The notes under the pieces are model-generated. The model did not search any database. It was given only the letters and a program-made list of their open reading frames with translations, and was not told the origin of the DNA. 64,000 bases of DNA from Hypholoma sublateritium FD-334 SS-4 (lineage: Eukaryota; Basidiomycota; Agaricomycetes; Agaricales; Strophariaceae), in assembly GCA_000827495.1 (NCBI GenBank), contig KN817632.1, positions 60,703 through 124,702 on the forward strand, in the 5' to 3' direction. Shown here in pieces: positions 12,333 to 23,377 of this stretch. Numbering within the stretch: position 1 is the stretch's first letter; each line of letters begins with the position of its first letter. Both the position numbers and the translations under genes were made by a program.

Positions 12333-13404
12333 ATGCATCTCCAGCTCAAAAGTCTTCTGATTCTCTCCATAAACATAGCCGCGACTCTTGCGATAATCCC
12401 CCATGACCTCATCACAGACAAATTAGAAGGTCGACAAGTCGAACAGCTCTCCCTCTACAAGAGCATCTCTACAAATGATTATCTAGCGGATTCGCCCCTG
12501 CTAATATTAGCTTTCAAGACCAAGGAGCTACGAGACAATAACAAGGCTCCACAACACGCAGCAGAGAAGGGATACCTCTTTGGCGCCATGAGCGCTACTG
12601 ATCAATGGACTATATACACTACGAAGTACGACCCACAGCAACACTTCACTAGCCAAGCAGGTTAGTGGAACTTTGATCGACGAAACTCGAGTTTTATTTA
12701 ACTTAATTTAATCTCCCCCCACTATGAAAAATGCGTTTACAGATCATATCCTGGAGCTTCAGCTTATCGCTGCCGCTATGGAAAAAGCGCATGTGACGTA
12801 TGTTTAGTTTTTGACATCCATTCTGAGCACAGGCTGATCATGCTTTAAGATCTGTTAATGCATTCGAAAAATCTCAGTGGGAGAAGATTATAGACCTTGC
12901 GAACGCCGTCGACAATATGGCATACATAGAAACCTACCTCAATCATCATGTAAGTATGCTCAATGTTTATATAAATTGACATTATTCAACACAACTAAAC
13001 GTACTCAGAAAGCGGCGGTTATCAAACATGCAATGGGGTCCATTTACGATCAGGGGAGCCAAAATAGTCTTTTCAATCCAAATGCCGGTTATTCGCCCAA
13101 CACCAAAAATATCAACCATGAACTCATAATCTACTTGCATTCGATGTGCCAAGCAATGCTGAACACAGCAGCCGAGATCGACAAGGTGGCCGCTACGCCG
13201 CAGCAGAACCAAGTAGGTCTCATGCTACTGTTATGCAGTATGGAGATTTAAAAATGCCCTTCTGTTTAGTTCAAGCATACGTTGAACCTTCATGCCCAAG
13301 TCGCGAGCCTTTTGCATTTCATGACAATCCCGATCGAATCCGCAGGAGAAAATATCTGGAAGTGCAATCCACCTGCGATAGTGACACTTTTCAATACACA
13401 ATAG
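12333..13404 (+). CDS. Secreted protein of unknown function
   Basis: I do not recognise the family. Five exons (12333-12660, 12743-12797, 12850-12949, 13009-13212, 13270-13404) join exactly to 273 aa. The N-terminus is a typical signal peptide (MHLQLKSLLILSINIAATLA, residues 1-20). The rest is soluble and largely alpha-helical in character, with segments such as DHILELQLIAAAMEKAH and LIIYLHSMCQAMLNTAAEID. Only two cysteines are seen in the mature part, in MCQAM and WKCNPP. No membrane anchor or GPI-like tail is present. Helical content and few cysteines argue against a hydrophobin or classic effector fold. It sits tail to tail with the downstream F-box gene, with 79 bp between stop codons. 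Confidence 0.8.
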
Positions 13405-13483
13405 GCCAGGCGGGTTCTTGTTGACAGTCATAAATAGTATACATATACTCATAAATATATGCGCATTTGGAGAAAGGCAGGAT

Positions 13484-14626
13484 TCAATTTTCGTCGTCTT
13501 GGGGGATGTTGTTGGTGACTCTCCGGATACACTCGCTATTGCGCAGGATAAATTCGGTCATAGCATCCCCCGAAAGGTCTGGACCTCCAATATTGACTGA
13601 TTGCAGGTAACAATGAGAGCGCTCGATCAGGGTCTCGACCAAAGGGAAAGGGTCCTCATACTGAGCTGGAAGAGATAGGTCCAGCCGACGAAGACGAGGA
13701 AACTCCAAAGCATTGACAAAAGAGGTAACAAACGGGATATCCCTATCAGTGTCCACGGCGATTTCGAGTAACTCCAATTTACCATGGGATAAGGGCGCGA
13801 AGAAGGTGAGTGCATGTATGGAATCGACGCTTTTGAAATGACATGAGGTCAAATTTGGACAGCGTTGAAGTGTCGTGTGCGCGTCGTATACTGAGGGGAA
13901 ATGGATAGTTGCAGTGGTGAGTTGAACCCAAGGAAGAGTGAAAGCTGAAAAATGGCGTGTCATGAATTCAACTTTGCGGAGTTTAGGTGCTGTGGCAAAC
14001 ATTTCAGTTTGCCGCACCCAAGCTACTGGGCGAATGGATAGAGACTGAAGGCTATCCATACTCTCATGGAGATGATAAAGTCGCTCCAGCCAAGTATTTG
14101 TGACAACGAGGTCGAGGTCGCGCCACTGTCGAGAATAAGGTGCCAGTGCATCGATGATCACAGTGGAACAAGAATGCACCCATGCTTGTTCATCTCGAAA
14201 CGATAGTCGGATTGTCAGCAAGCGGCTGCCTGCACGGCGTAACCATTGCGATAGAAGTCCTGCTTGCTTGATAACGTCCCTTGTGGCTACGCGGTAGTGG
14301 AATGATGCCCAGATTTCAGATAGTCCGAGGGCTATCTGTCGCCAATCGGAGCAAATGCGACTCAGGATAAGAGGTACGACTGTGGTGGCCTCTTTGGAAC
14401 GACTGGTCCTCCGGTATTCTTGGGCTGCAGCGGTGATGAATATCTCAGACAGTATTTCGGGAGGTAATTTGGCGATGGGACAAAGTTGATTTCGTTTCTG
14501 TAGCAAAAGCGCTTCATCCAGGCAAAGATGACGGATTCCAGATCGCAGCAACGCAATCTCCATGTCCAGCTTGTAACGCAATTCATTGCGTATAATGTGT
14601 TCCCATTCCGCCACCCTCGACTCCAT
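13484..14626 (-). CDS. F-box protein
   Basis: Single-exon gene of 380 aa. A charged N-terminal helix (about residues 1-45) is followed by an F-box-like motif around LPPEILSEIFITAAAQ (residues 54-69) and a bipartite continuation ending in CSDWRQIALGLSEIWASF, the usual arrangement of Agaricomycete F-box-like proteins. The rest has leucine-rich-like irregular repeats (LRRLDLSLP, LQSLSIRP). Such proteins are presumed substrate adaptors of SCF ubiquitin ligases; the substrate cannot be guessed. Lack of introns is unusual beside its neighbours but common in this family. Confidence 0.88.
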   Translation of the reverse strand: MESRVAEWEHIIRNELRYKLDMEIALLRSGIRHLCLDEALLLQKRNQLCPIAKLPPEILSEIFITAAAQEYRRTSRSKEATTVVPLILSRICSDWRQIALGLSEIWASFHYRVATRDVIKQAGLLSQWLRRAGSRLLTIRLSFRDEQAWVHSCSTVIIDALAPYSRQWRDLDLVVTNTWLERLYHLHESMDSLQSLSIRPVAWVRQTEMFATAPKLRKVEFMTRHFSAFTLPWVQLTTATIHFPSVYDAHTTLQRCPNLTSCHFKSVDSIHALTFFAPLSHGKLELLEIAVDTDRDIPFVTSFVNALEFPRLRRLDLSLPAQYEDPFPLVETLIERSHCYLQSVNIGGPDLSGDAMTEFILRNSECIRRVTNNIPQDDEN

Positions 14627-14658
14627 CGACGTCGGGTGATACCGGGCGGCTAGATAAC

Positions 14659-14665
14659 TTTTATA
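14659..14665 (-). promoter_or_regulatory. TATA-like box
   Basis: TATAAAA on the minus strand, 33 bp before the F-box gene start codon, implying a very short 5' leader if it is used. Confidence 0.35.
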
Positions 14666-15016
14666 AGGATTCTGTTGGGATTCTGCCGAACAATCACTTT
14701 AGATAGACCCGCTCAAACTTATTTGGGACACAGAGAGCATGGGGTACCTGGGTGTAAGAGCCTGCAGCGCGACTTCAATCTGTGAAGTTGAATGTTGAAC
14801 GTTGAACGTTGAACCGTTGAAGTGAGACGGTGGCAGCAGGGTACGGAGTTGGACTTTGATCAGCGCCGGACCGAATATCCGTAACATTGTTCCCACGACG
14901 TTCGTTTGCAATCAATTTATTGCTGACCATGACGCGCCCTGGATTCGCGCTCTCAGATCTCAGCGACCACCGTAGGCGCCCAAACTCAGTCTGAGTAGGC
15001 CACAAAGCTCGTGGAC
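14666..15016. other. Divergent promoter region, F-box gene and MTO1
   Basis: Non-coding spacer between two divergent genes. It holds the short GTTGAAC repeat listed separately; no other element is evident. Confidence 0.5.
14787..14822. repeat. Heptanucleotide GTTGAAC tandem repeat
   Basis: About five units of GTTGAA plus one variable base (GTTGAAT, GTTGAAC twice, GTTGAACC, GTTGAAG). It lies in the shared upstream region of the F-box gene and MTO1. Confidence 0.8.
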
Positions 15017-17814
15017 ATGCTGCTCACAAGATATAAGCTCGTTCTCGGACGCTCGGTGCGTAGGGTGTATTCGACGTCGTCAATACCACAATACGATGGT
15101 CAGTTGAAGCCACGACTTTTTCCGAACAAATAATTCATTACCTTCGCAGTCTGTGTTGTAGGTGGGGGGCATGCTGGATGTGAAGCTGCTTCTGGAGCGG
15201 CTCGAACTGGTGCAAAAACTCTTCTTTTGACGCAAAAACTAGAAACTATCGGCGAACTCTCGTGCAACCCTTCAATCGGCGGGGTCGGGAAAGGAACGTT
15301 GGTCCGCGAAGTTGACGCGCTGGATGGGCTAATTGGTCGCGTTGCTGGTGTGTATCCCATGACATCTTTCAGAAAAGTGTACAGGGATTTGACTGAATGT
15401 TTAATAGACAAGGCAGGAATACAGTTTCACATCCTCAACCGCTCTAGAGGAGCGGCAGTTTGGGTACTTCTTACTACTAATGTAATGTGCGCATATTCAC
15501 TCATGCGGCATTTGAAGGGCCCACGAGCACAAATAGATCGAAAACTGTACAAGAAGAATATGCAGGAATTCCTCTTCAACTATCCTCGTCTCGATATCCG
15601 CGCTGGCAGTGTATTTGATTTGCTTTTCGACGCGGAAGCCGACAACCCGTGGGGAAAGATTGTCGGTGTAAAACTTGGTGAGTCTTCTTTGACCCTCCGC
15701 ATTCCCTTCTAATATTCCACGCCAGAAAACGACGAGATCATCCATTGCTCGCAAGTTGTGATATGCACTGGCACATTTTTGTCGGGAGAAATACATTTAG
15801 GTGACTCAGTCTTCTAGTTTGTTTTTTCTCAAAGCTCACTGCTTTAGAAAGGCATGAAAAGGTTTCCAGCGGGCAGACTCGGTGACGATCCATCCATTGG
15901 ACTATCAGCATCCCTAAACAAAGCCGGGTTCAAGCTTGGCCGCCTGCAAACAGGAACCCCTGCTCGCTTGGACCGCAATACCATCGACTTTACAGGGATG
16001 GAAAAACAGCTCGGGGATGATATACCAGTGCCGTTCAGTTTTCTGCATGACGCTGTTGACAATGCGGTAAGGATATATTTGACTGATCATTATGGGACAT
16101 CTAACAGATTTAGGATAACCAAAGTGTTTGCTACAAAACAGCGACGAACGTCAAAACGCATCAAATCGTCAAGGATAATATGCATCTTAGCGTTCACATC
16201 CAAGAGACACGAAAAGGTAAGTCGTACTATGAAGGGCTTTACCTCTTCCCCTTGATAAGCACCACCAGGCCCTCGGTATTGCCCTTCACTAGAGGCCAAG
16301 ATTATGCGCTTTGGCCACAAAGATCATCATAATATTTGGCTCGAACCAGAAGGCTATGACTCCGGTATGTGCGAACTTGTCGAGTTTATGTGAAAGTGAA
16401 TCCTTATAATGGCAGACCTCATATACCCAAATGGAATCTCCTGCAGTTTACCAGAAGAAATTCAAGAGCCTATGATGCGAACTATTGCGGGTCTGGAAAA
16501 CGTCAAAATGGTGAAACCTGCATATGGGGTGGAATATGACTACATCGATCCTAGAGAACTTGGGCGTGAGTTGTGTTCGTTTATTGAACGGACGATTTGA
16601 TTGAGTCATTTGTAGCGACGCTGGAAACGAATCGCGTCAAGGTGAGGATGAATGGTGAAAAAGACTTGACGCCCTTACCTATTGTTCATAGGGCCTGTTC
16701 TTAGCGGGACAGATCAATGGTGAGCCTGATGCGTGATCACTCATTGCTGTTTGCTCATGGTCCGCATTGTTAGGAACAACTGGGTACGAGGAAGCAGCTG
16801 CGCAAGGCGCTCTCGCAGGCATCAACGCAGGCTTAGCAGCACTCGGTCGCCCGCCGCTGGTGCTCTCCCGTGCAGACGGATTCATGGGCGTGATGGTCGA
16901 TGACCTTATACTCAAAGGCGCAGAAGAGCCCTGTATGTCCCTCCAACTTATGCGCCACAACTCCACTGATTGTGTGCTAGATCGTATGTTCACATCACGA
17001 TCAGAATACCGAATGAGCATCCGCAGTGACAATGCTGAACTCAGGCTAACAGAGAAAGGTGCGTCCATTGTCCGGTCACAGCATGCCGGCGCTGAGCCAG
17101 TTCAGGCCGCATAGCGGGCGCTGTGTCTGATGAACGGTGGGCACGATTCGATAGCGCCAGGCGCGCGATGCTCGACATGAAGACACGCTTGATGGCGCTG
17201 GAGCTAAGTCCGCAAGGCTGGGCGAGGCAGGGAATTACAGTTCAATTCGACGGGGTCGGCCGAACGTGAGTGGTTACCACAATCGGTATATTTGTCACCC
17301 ATTATGAGGTGCTCGTCCGGCAGTGCATATGAAATATTGCGCTATCCTGGGATCACAACTACGAATCTGTTAGGATTGGTGCCCGACCTCCGGGACCTTC
17401 ATCCTCGAATTCGGACGTGGATTGACATTGACGGTAAGTTTCCCATCTAAGTGCAAATTAATGTCTTTGACAATAGTCTGTGTGTTCCAGGCCGATATAG
17501 TGTCCAAGTGTCCCGGCAACACGTGGACATCCGTGCATTCAACGAGGACGAATCACTTCTGCTGGACCCCAAGATGGATTACGCTGGTGTTTCGGGCCTA
17601 AGCTTGGAGGTCATTGAGAAATTATGCAAGGTTAAACCAACAACGATCGTGAGCATATGTCGATCCGCTTTCGCTATATAACAGTGAACTGATACCCGGC
17701 TTCATCTAGGGCGCCGCGAAGAGGATAGAAGGCATGACTCCGACGTCGCTCCTCCTTCTCCTGAGGCACGCCAGGCGAACGTGGGGACAAACTCAACGTC
17801 TTTTGCCCACATGA
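15017..17814 (+). CDS. MTO1: Mitochondrial tRNA 5-carboxymethylaminomethyluridine enzyme (MnmG/GidA family)
   Basis: Seventeen exons (15017-15098, 15150-15347, 15408-15463, 15518-15677, 15726-15800, 15852-16066, 16114-16216, 16269-16364, 16416-16565, 16616-16641, 16692-16719, 16774-16932, 16981-17058, 17115-17265, 17324-17433, 17491-17648, 17710-17814) join exactly to 649 aa, close to the usual family length. The N-terminus, rich in Arg, Ser and Leu, looks like a mitochondrial presequence. FAD-binding [12 protein letters not shown] follows, then [45 protein letters not shown] split over three exons, [12 protein letters not shown] and the C-terminal helical domain. MnmG-type proteins work with MSS1/MnmE to modify wobble uridine of mitochondrial tRNAs, using FAD and a one-carbon donor. 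Two exons of 26 and 28 nt sit at the conserved GLFLAGQ region. Confidence 0.97.
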
Positions 17815-18278
17815 TTTGGCACCAGCCAAAATTAACGCAATATCAACCTGTGTTTGCCATTTCTTGGCCATTTCATGTCGGCATTCCAGTAGATCGCCCA
17901 CTTAACCCCTTATGGGGCACGGATGCATACCCGTCCATCCACCCCACTATGGCGACTATCTTCTACGCTTTGCTGGGAGGGCCGGCGCTAGAATGCAGAA
18001 TATATCTGTATGTATATCATTCACGACTGTAACCTCAAATTCTGTCCTGCCTTATTATCTAAATAATCATGTAACTTACTAGGAACATGCCATCGTTGGA
18101 GATAATATGATATCTAACCAGAATTAACGGCTACATATATTGATGCCACTGGGTCTCGCAACTTTCGAAGGACCCGAAAACAGTGAAATGGCGTGCTTCT
18201 CAAGCAGCTATTGCGCGATTTCACGACTGTGATTCTTGTCTACGCCCTCATTCTAACGTGTCTTCTGGAGCTGCCAAC
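17815..18278. other. Intergenic region
   Basis: Spacer between MTO1 and the dioxygenase gene on the same strand. No coding signal or repeat seen. Confidence 0.5.
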
Positions 18279-18285
18279 TATAAAA
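18279..18285 (+). promoter_or_regulatory. TATA box of dioxygenase gene
   Basis: TATAAAA 63 bp before the start codon, a normal spacing for a fungal TATA promoter with a short leader. Confidence 0.55.
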
Positions 18286-18347
18286 GTTCAGCATCAGAAG
18301 TCAATGCAGGTATCCAATTTTAGCCCAGCGCCCTCTCTCTGAACATC

Positions 18348-19938
18348 ATGTCTTTCCTCCCATCCTTCCTGGGTTCCTTGAGCAACTTCGAAAACTACGA
18401 CGCGACGCGCCACATCGGCACTGTCTTCTCCAACAAATCTGTACAACTCTCGGAGCTGCTCTCCGCTCCCAACTCGGACCAGCTGATTAAGGACCTCGCA
18501 GTGCTCGTCTCCCACCGCGGCGTGGTGTTCTTCAAGGACCAGAACATCGCCATCGAGCAGCAGAAGGAGCTCGCGACGCGCCTTGGGGAGCTCACGGGGA
18601 AGCCTGCGACTTCGAAGCTCCACCGACACCCCCTCACGCCGGACGACGCTGTCCTGGGCGAGAATGTCACTGTCATTTCCTCTGCGCTGTGAGTACTTTT
18701 CCGGGCCGGTGATAGCAGTGCGGCCTCAAAGCTTATTTGTGCTTCATTAGGCGCCTGGGAGAATACGACCAGGGCCGTGCAAGCAATGGGTGGCACACGG
18801 ACATCACCTTCGAGCCGATTCCGTCTGATTATGCTGTAGGTGTTATCTTCGAAGATCGGAGCGAGTCATCTGAGATTTGTATTCTTGTACAGATTCTCAA
18901 ATTGCACACTTTGCCTCCAGGTGAGCATTCGCGTAGGCGGTCTTGCATCTTATGTGTTCTAACGTATCATAAATTGTTCACGGCAGTTGGTGGTGATACA
19001 CTTGTGAGTGTAGGACTAATTCACTAATCTAAACCTCTTCTGATCAGCAAAACGCGCCATTGATACTCTTAGTGGGCCAGGTGAATATTATATGCAGTTT
19101 GATTCAAAATAGTTTACCAACCTCACACAATAATTCAATAGCGGTTATGAAGCATATGATAAGCTCTCTAAGCCATACCAGAAATTCTTGGAAGGCCTGA
19201 CGGCCGAGCACGAAGCCGAGCAGTTCAATCGGGTGTGTCAAATAACATTGAGTTATGCCAACTTGTCCTACAGAGATCTTAAACGGCCTTATTCCAGATT
19301 ATCAAACTTCGAGGCCTTACCTTTCCTGAAGCCCCTCGTGGAGCCCCCGAAAATATTGGGACAGTCTTGAAAGCCACCCAGTAAGAACTACGCTGATGGC
19401 CTCTTTCGTGTCAAACTAATAAGACACTTTGGTCATCGCGCAGTCCTGTCATTCGGACGAATCCTGTCACAGGATTCAAAGCCCTGTACGTGAATAAGAC
19501 GTAAGGCGGCTCTCTATTTCATCTTCCAAGTCTCTATGCTCAATAGAGCTCTGCAGGTTTACCACGCGAATCGTGGAACTGGAAAAGGAAGAATCCGACG
19601 ATGTCCTCAATTTCCTTGCATTGCATGTCTCTGGAAGTCATGATATTCAGGTATGAATGAGTCCTGCATTACTCAAGTGTTTAGTACTGATATACATCCG
19701 TGTCCTAGGTTCGATACAGATGGGAAAAAAACGACGTCGCCATCTGGGACAATAGATCTACATTCCACACTGCGACGTATGTACAACGGCTCTTCCGGTC
19801 TCGTGCATAGACTGACACTTTTGTAGATATGATTACGAAGCGCTGAGAACGGGCGACCGCGTCGTCAGCCTCGGCGAAAAGCCGTACTTTGACGCGAACT
19901 CAAAATCACGCCGGGAAGCTCTGGGCTTGAAGAAATGA
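18348..19938 (+). CDS. TauD/TfdA-family 2-oxoglutarate/Fe(II) dioxygenase
   Basis: Eleven exons (18348-18688, 18751-18835, 18893-18920, 18987-19003, 19073-19080, 19142-19232, 19298-19380, 19444-19500, 19557-19650, 19709-19776, 19827-19938) join exactly to 327 aa. The iron-binding HxD is in NGWHTD (H129, D131); the distal histidine is in STFHTATYDY (H288), followed about 14 residues later by an arginine (R302) suited to bind 2-oxoglutarate. The family oxidises substrates such as taurine, sulfonates or aryloxyacids to carbonyl products plus succinate; the substrate here is not predictable. Exons 4 and 5 are only 17 and 8 nt. The 8-nt exon TGGGCCAG is needed to restore the conserved WASGYEAYD after GGDTL. 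No signal peptide, so probably cytosolic. Confidence 0.93.
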
Positions 19939-20031
19939 TTGGTGTAGTCACAGAAACAGTAGTGCAGCAAAGAAAAATCCAGGTTCTATGTATACAATAA
20001 AACATACAATGTAGGAACATCACTCTGAGTC

Positions 20032-22148
20032 CTATGGAAGCCCGCCCTCCGACTTGTTCGACACCTCGGATATCGACACCACCGTATCCGCGCGCTTCTC
20101 GTCCTCGTCGATGAAGTGCTGCGGCCGCGCGACCTGCGTCGCCTCTTTGTCGCGGAAGACGAACACCAGCGACTTGTTCTCGCGGTACAGTTTGTCAATA
20201 TCTTCCAGCGAGCGGTTCGCCGTCTCAGGGTAGAAGAGGTAGATACACTGCAACAATGCGTTAGCCAGGGGTTCGAAGCCTGCAAAATGAGTAGCGCACC
20301 GGAACGATGATGGCGTTGAGGACGGCCCAGACTATGTAGAAGCGCCACCCGAGAGTGGATATTCCGATCGGCGTGATCTGCACGACCATGTAATTTGATA
20401 TCCTGGTGGAAGCGAAATGCATCAGATCACATTATAATTGGATGGTGCAGTAATAACTCACCAGTTAGATGCGGCACCGAGTGCAGCGCCCTTCGTGCGC
20501 ATAGACAGACTGTTGATTTCTGTTGGGTACAGCCAGGGCACACCCTTGAGTCGACGTTAGCATACACCGTAAGCCAGCGGACGGATAAGATGCTCACCTG
20601 CCAGCAGATCCCGAAGAACACATAGTACAAGAAGAAAAATGCGGTGGCGGCCGCCCCGAAGTGCGCGCCGTTGGTTGTATTGCCTGTCTGGGATAGGAGG
20701 CCCGAAATGAAGATGTAGCAGACACATTGGCCCGCGGCGCCCCACATCATGAGCTTCCGCCGACCAGCGCGTTCGATAAGCAGGAGGCCGGCGAAGGAGA
20801 ATACGAGGTAGGAGAGGGAGTTGCATGCAGCTAGGAGGCGAGAGAGGCCGTTTGATAAGCCGACGGAATTTTGGAGAACCAGGGGAAGGCTGTGAGGGGG
20901 GGGATGCCATTAGATATGTCCCAAAGCAAAGCCGCGATGTTACTCACTAGTAGCTCGTGACGTTGATGCCCACTAGTTGCTGCATCCATTGGGTGCCTAA
21001 TCAAGGTCAGAACGATGTCGTGCACAGAAGATAAATTGTTTTACCTGAGCCAAGTAGTAGCCGTTGCACCATGCCGGTGTTCCCTGTGCGCCCCTTGAGG
21101 ATATCACCCCAGCTAGGTGCCGTCTCGCGCTCGATGCGGAGCGCTTCCAGGATCGCGTCTCGCTCGGCGACAATGGCGTCGTCGTTCGCAGTCGCGTCTG
21201 CCCCTTCGAGGGCAACCAGCACGGCAACTCCTTCTTCGGTGTACCCGTGTGCAAGCAACCATCGCGGACTCTCGGGGAGCCAAGGTATGGTTGCGAACAG
21301 GATAAATGAGAATAGGAGCTGGAATGCGATGGGGAAGCGCCAAGCGATGCTCCCTGAGGCGAAGCTGAAGCCGTACGTCATCCAGTTGCTCAGAGAAAAG
21401 CCGGCGATGTTCATGCTGGATAATGGTGTCAGCGAAGAGCGCCTGCACATGAATAGATGTCGCGTACATCATTTCAAACACGATGAGTTTGCCTCTCCAA
21501 GCAGCCTTGGACGTCTCGCCTTGCCATACTGGCGCGGTGGATGTGTTAATGCTAAGAGATGTGATATGAGTAACGGCCCCACACATCCGAGGGAATTTCA
21601 ACACACCCGTTGCCGACTCCTGTGGGGTGAAAAATATTAATGTGGCGCCATCTATCTCATTTTCGCAAGGCTTACCAGTTATCAACCGAGCGACTATCAT
21701 TTGCGCGACACTGAAGGCGCACGTTTGTAGAATCGCCCCTATTGACATTATGACCACACCGATCAAAAATGTTTTCTTGCGGCCCAGACGTTCACCCCAT
21801 ATGAAAGCAGATATGGCACCGACGAAACTAGAGAAGAAACCTTCAGGAGATCGTTATATTACAATTCGGCGATTGAACTCACCATCCGATGTCGTACAGA
21901 GAGACAATGGTTCCCTGGAGATTGGGGTTTGGGTTCCCCATTGTCTCCAAGAAACTTGGAGTGACGATGATACCGCCAAAGACACCCTGATCATAACCTA
22001 TAGCATTCGGTCAGCCATGGTACTGCATCAATTAGTTAAGAGAGCTCTTACCGAAGAGAGTCATAGCCGTGGTACATGCAACTGTGACCCAAATATTGAG
22101 CATCGTCCCCGTCATCCCGAAGTAGGGCTTCGCATTGGTTTTCCCCAT
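20032..22148 (-). CDS. MFS sugar transporter
   Basis: Eleven exons (22052-22148, 21883-21997, 21676-21827, 21607-21619, 21468-21551, 21045-21415, 20948-20996, 20598-20889, 20462-20544, 20300-20402, 20032-20247) join to 524 aa. It has the family marks: YDQGVFGGI in TM1, GERLGRKK in the loop after TM2, PESPRWL (residues 201-207), QQLVGINVTSYY in TM7, LLIERAGRRKLM, GVPWLYPTEINSL and PETANRSLEDID near the end. Length and motifs fit the hexose/polyol:proton symporter group; substrate is unknown. A 13-nt exon (21607-21619) is required to make GVGNGINTSTAPVWQ. The gene runs convergent with the dioxygenase (94 bp between stop codons) and divergent from the class II aldolase, with which it shares a 1.2 kb upstream region. 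Confidence 0.96.
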
Positions 22149-23377
22149 TGATATTTAACAAGAGAATCGGTGTTCTGAGAGTGCTCTGGGAGGGGGGTGG
22201 AGGGGAAGCAGAAGCTGCTGATGAACACATTTTTTTGGTCGCGCTTTTGAAGCATTCCGGATTCCAGGATCATCGCTCGCTGTTGTCAGAGACGATGCGG
22301 GTGGTAGTTCCGGATATTGCAATCGGGCTCGGCTACTGCAAATCGATGGAGGATTGGTCAAGATTGGTCACTGTGGAGCAGGAATTGGAAATGATATCGT
22401 CGCTTCGAAGTTCCCCACAGTAGCGACGATCCCACAATGCACGAAAGCTGTTATGTGGGGGTGGGTGCTGGTCTTCTAAAGAATAGAACAGCTCTCAGCC
22501 AGTTCGTGTGATTGCAAGCCAGCACTTGTGAGCGCTTGAACTTTGAAAGCAACTTCCATGGTCTGATTCACCAGACAGATCCAAGCATCATTCAATGAGT
22601 AGAAATTGAGCATAAAATTCCTGGGGCTTGTAAATTAGGAGTGGGGCCTCCTGTGGGGCGCCATGGGGTTCATTATCGAAGTTTACAGTGGAAGGTGACG
22701 GATATGACGGAGGTACGGCCTCTCGGACTCTCGGTTTTATGAATATCCGATCAAACTCAGAGCCGCGGAGATTCAAACTGAAAGCCAAAGACCGGTCCTC
22801 GGCACCGCCAGCCGATACTCACACAACAACCACTTCCGAGGACTCTTGCAGGCCAACTACTCACACTCTACTGTCGTTGAGCGTGCATAAATTCTCTGCT
22901 TTTCAAGTAGTAATGATGTTTTGGAACAGTTCCGCCTGAAAAATTCCCAACCTTTGATGCTACGTATCATTTGGGATAGAACTTTGAAGACATTCAGCCA
23001 GCCTCCAGACATTCAAAGGCGGCAAACACGTTCAATTCGACATAGCAGTCGTATCTACTTGGTATTTACTGTGAAAACCGGATCATGATATCATGATAAC
23101 CTTTTCATGCACAGGATGCTATTACACGGCGAAGTACATATATTTTATTCAGCTGCGTACGACCCGAAACGATTCGAAGCCCACATTTTAAATATAAACA
23201 TAGGCTTCCTGATCATCTTGGGCCGGGCACTATGAGATATACTCTCACTGGGGACTCGAATCGGACCTGGGAAATTGCAGTATCTTCGCTCCTGCCTTCA
23301 TTTCTCTCTACCTTCTCTATCTGAGTGCAGTCAGATTTCTATCCAGGCGCACGTTTAAGTCTCTCTGACACAGCGTC
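22149..23377. other. Shared upstream region of transporter and aldolase
   Basis: A 1.2 kb non-coding stretch between divergent transporter and aldolase genes, wide enough to be a bidirectional regulatory region. A 66-codon minus-strand open frame (22588-22788) shows no recognisable domain. No clear binding-site repeats were found by eye. Confidence 0.5.

Noticed and set aside
22588..22788. 66-codon minus-strand open frame upstream of the transporter
   Set aside because: No recognised motif and no additional exons; kept as intergenic.
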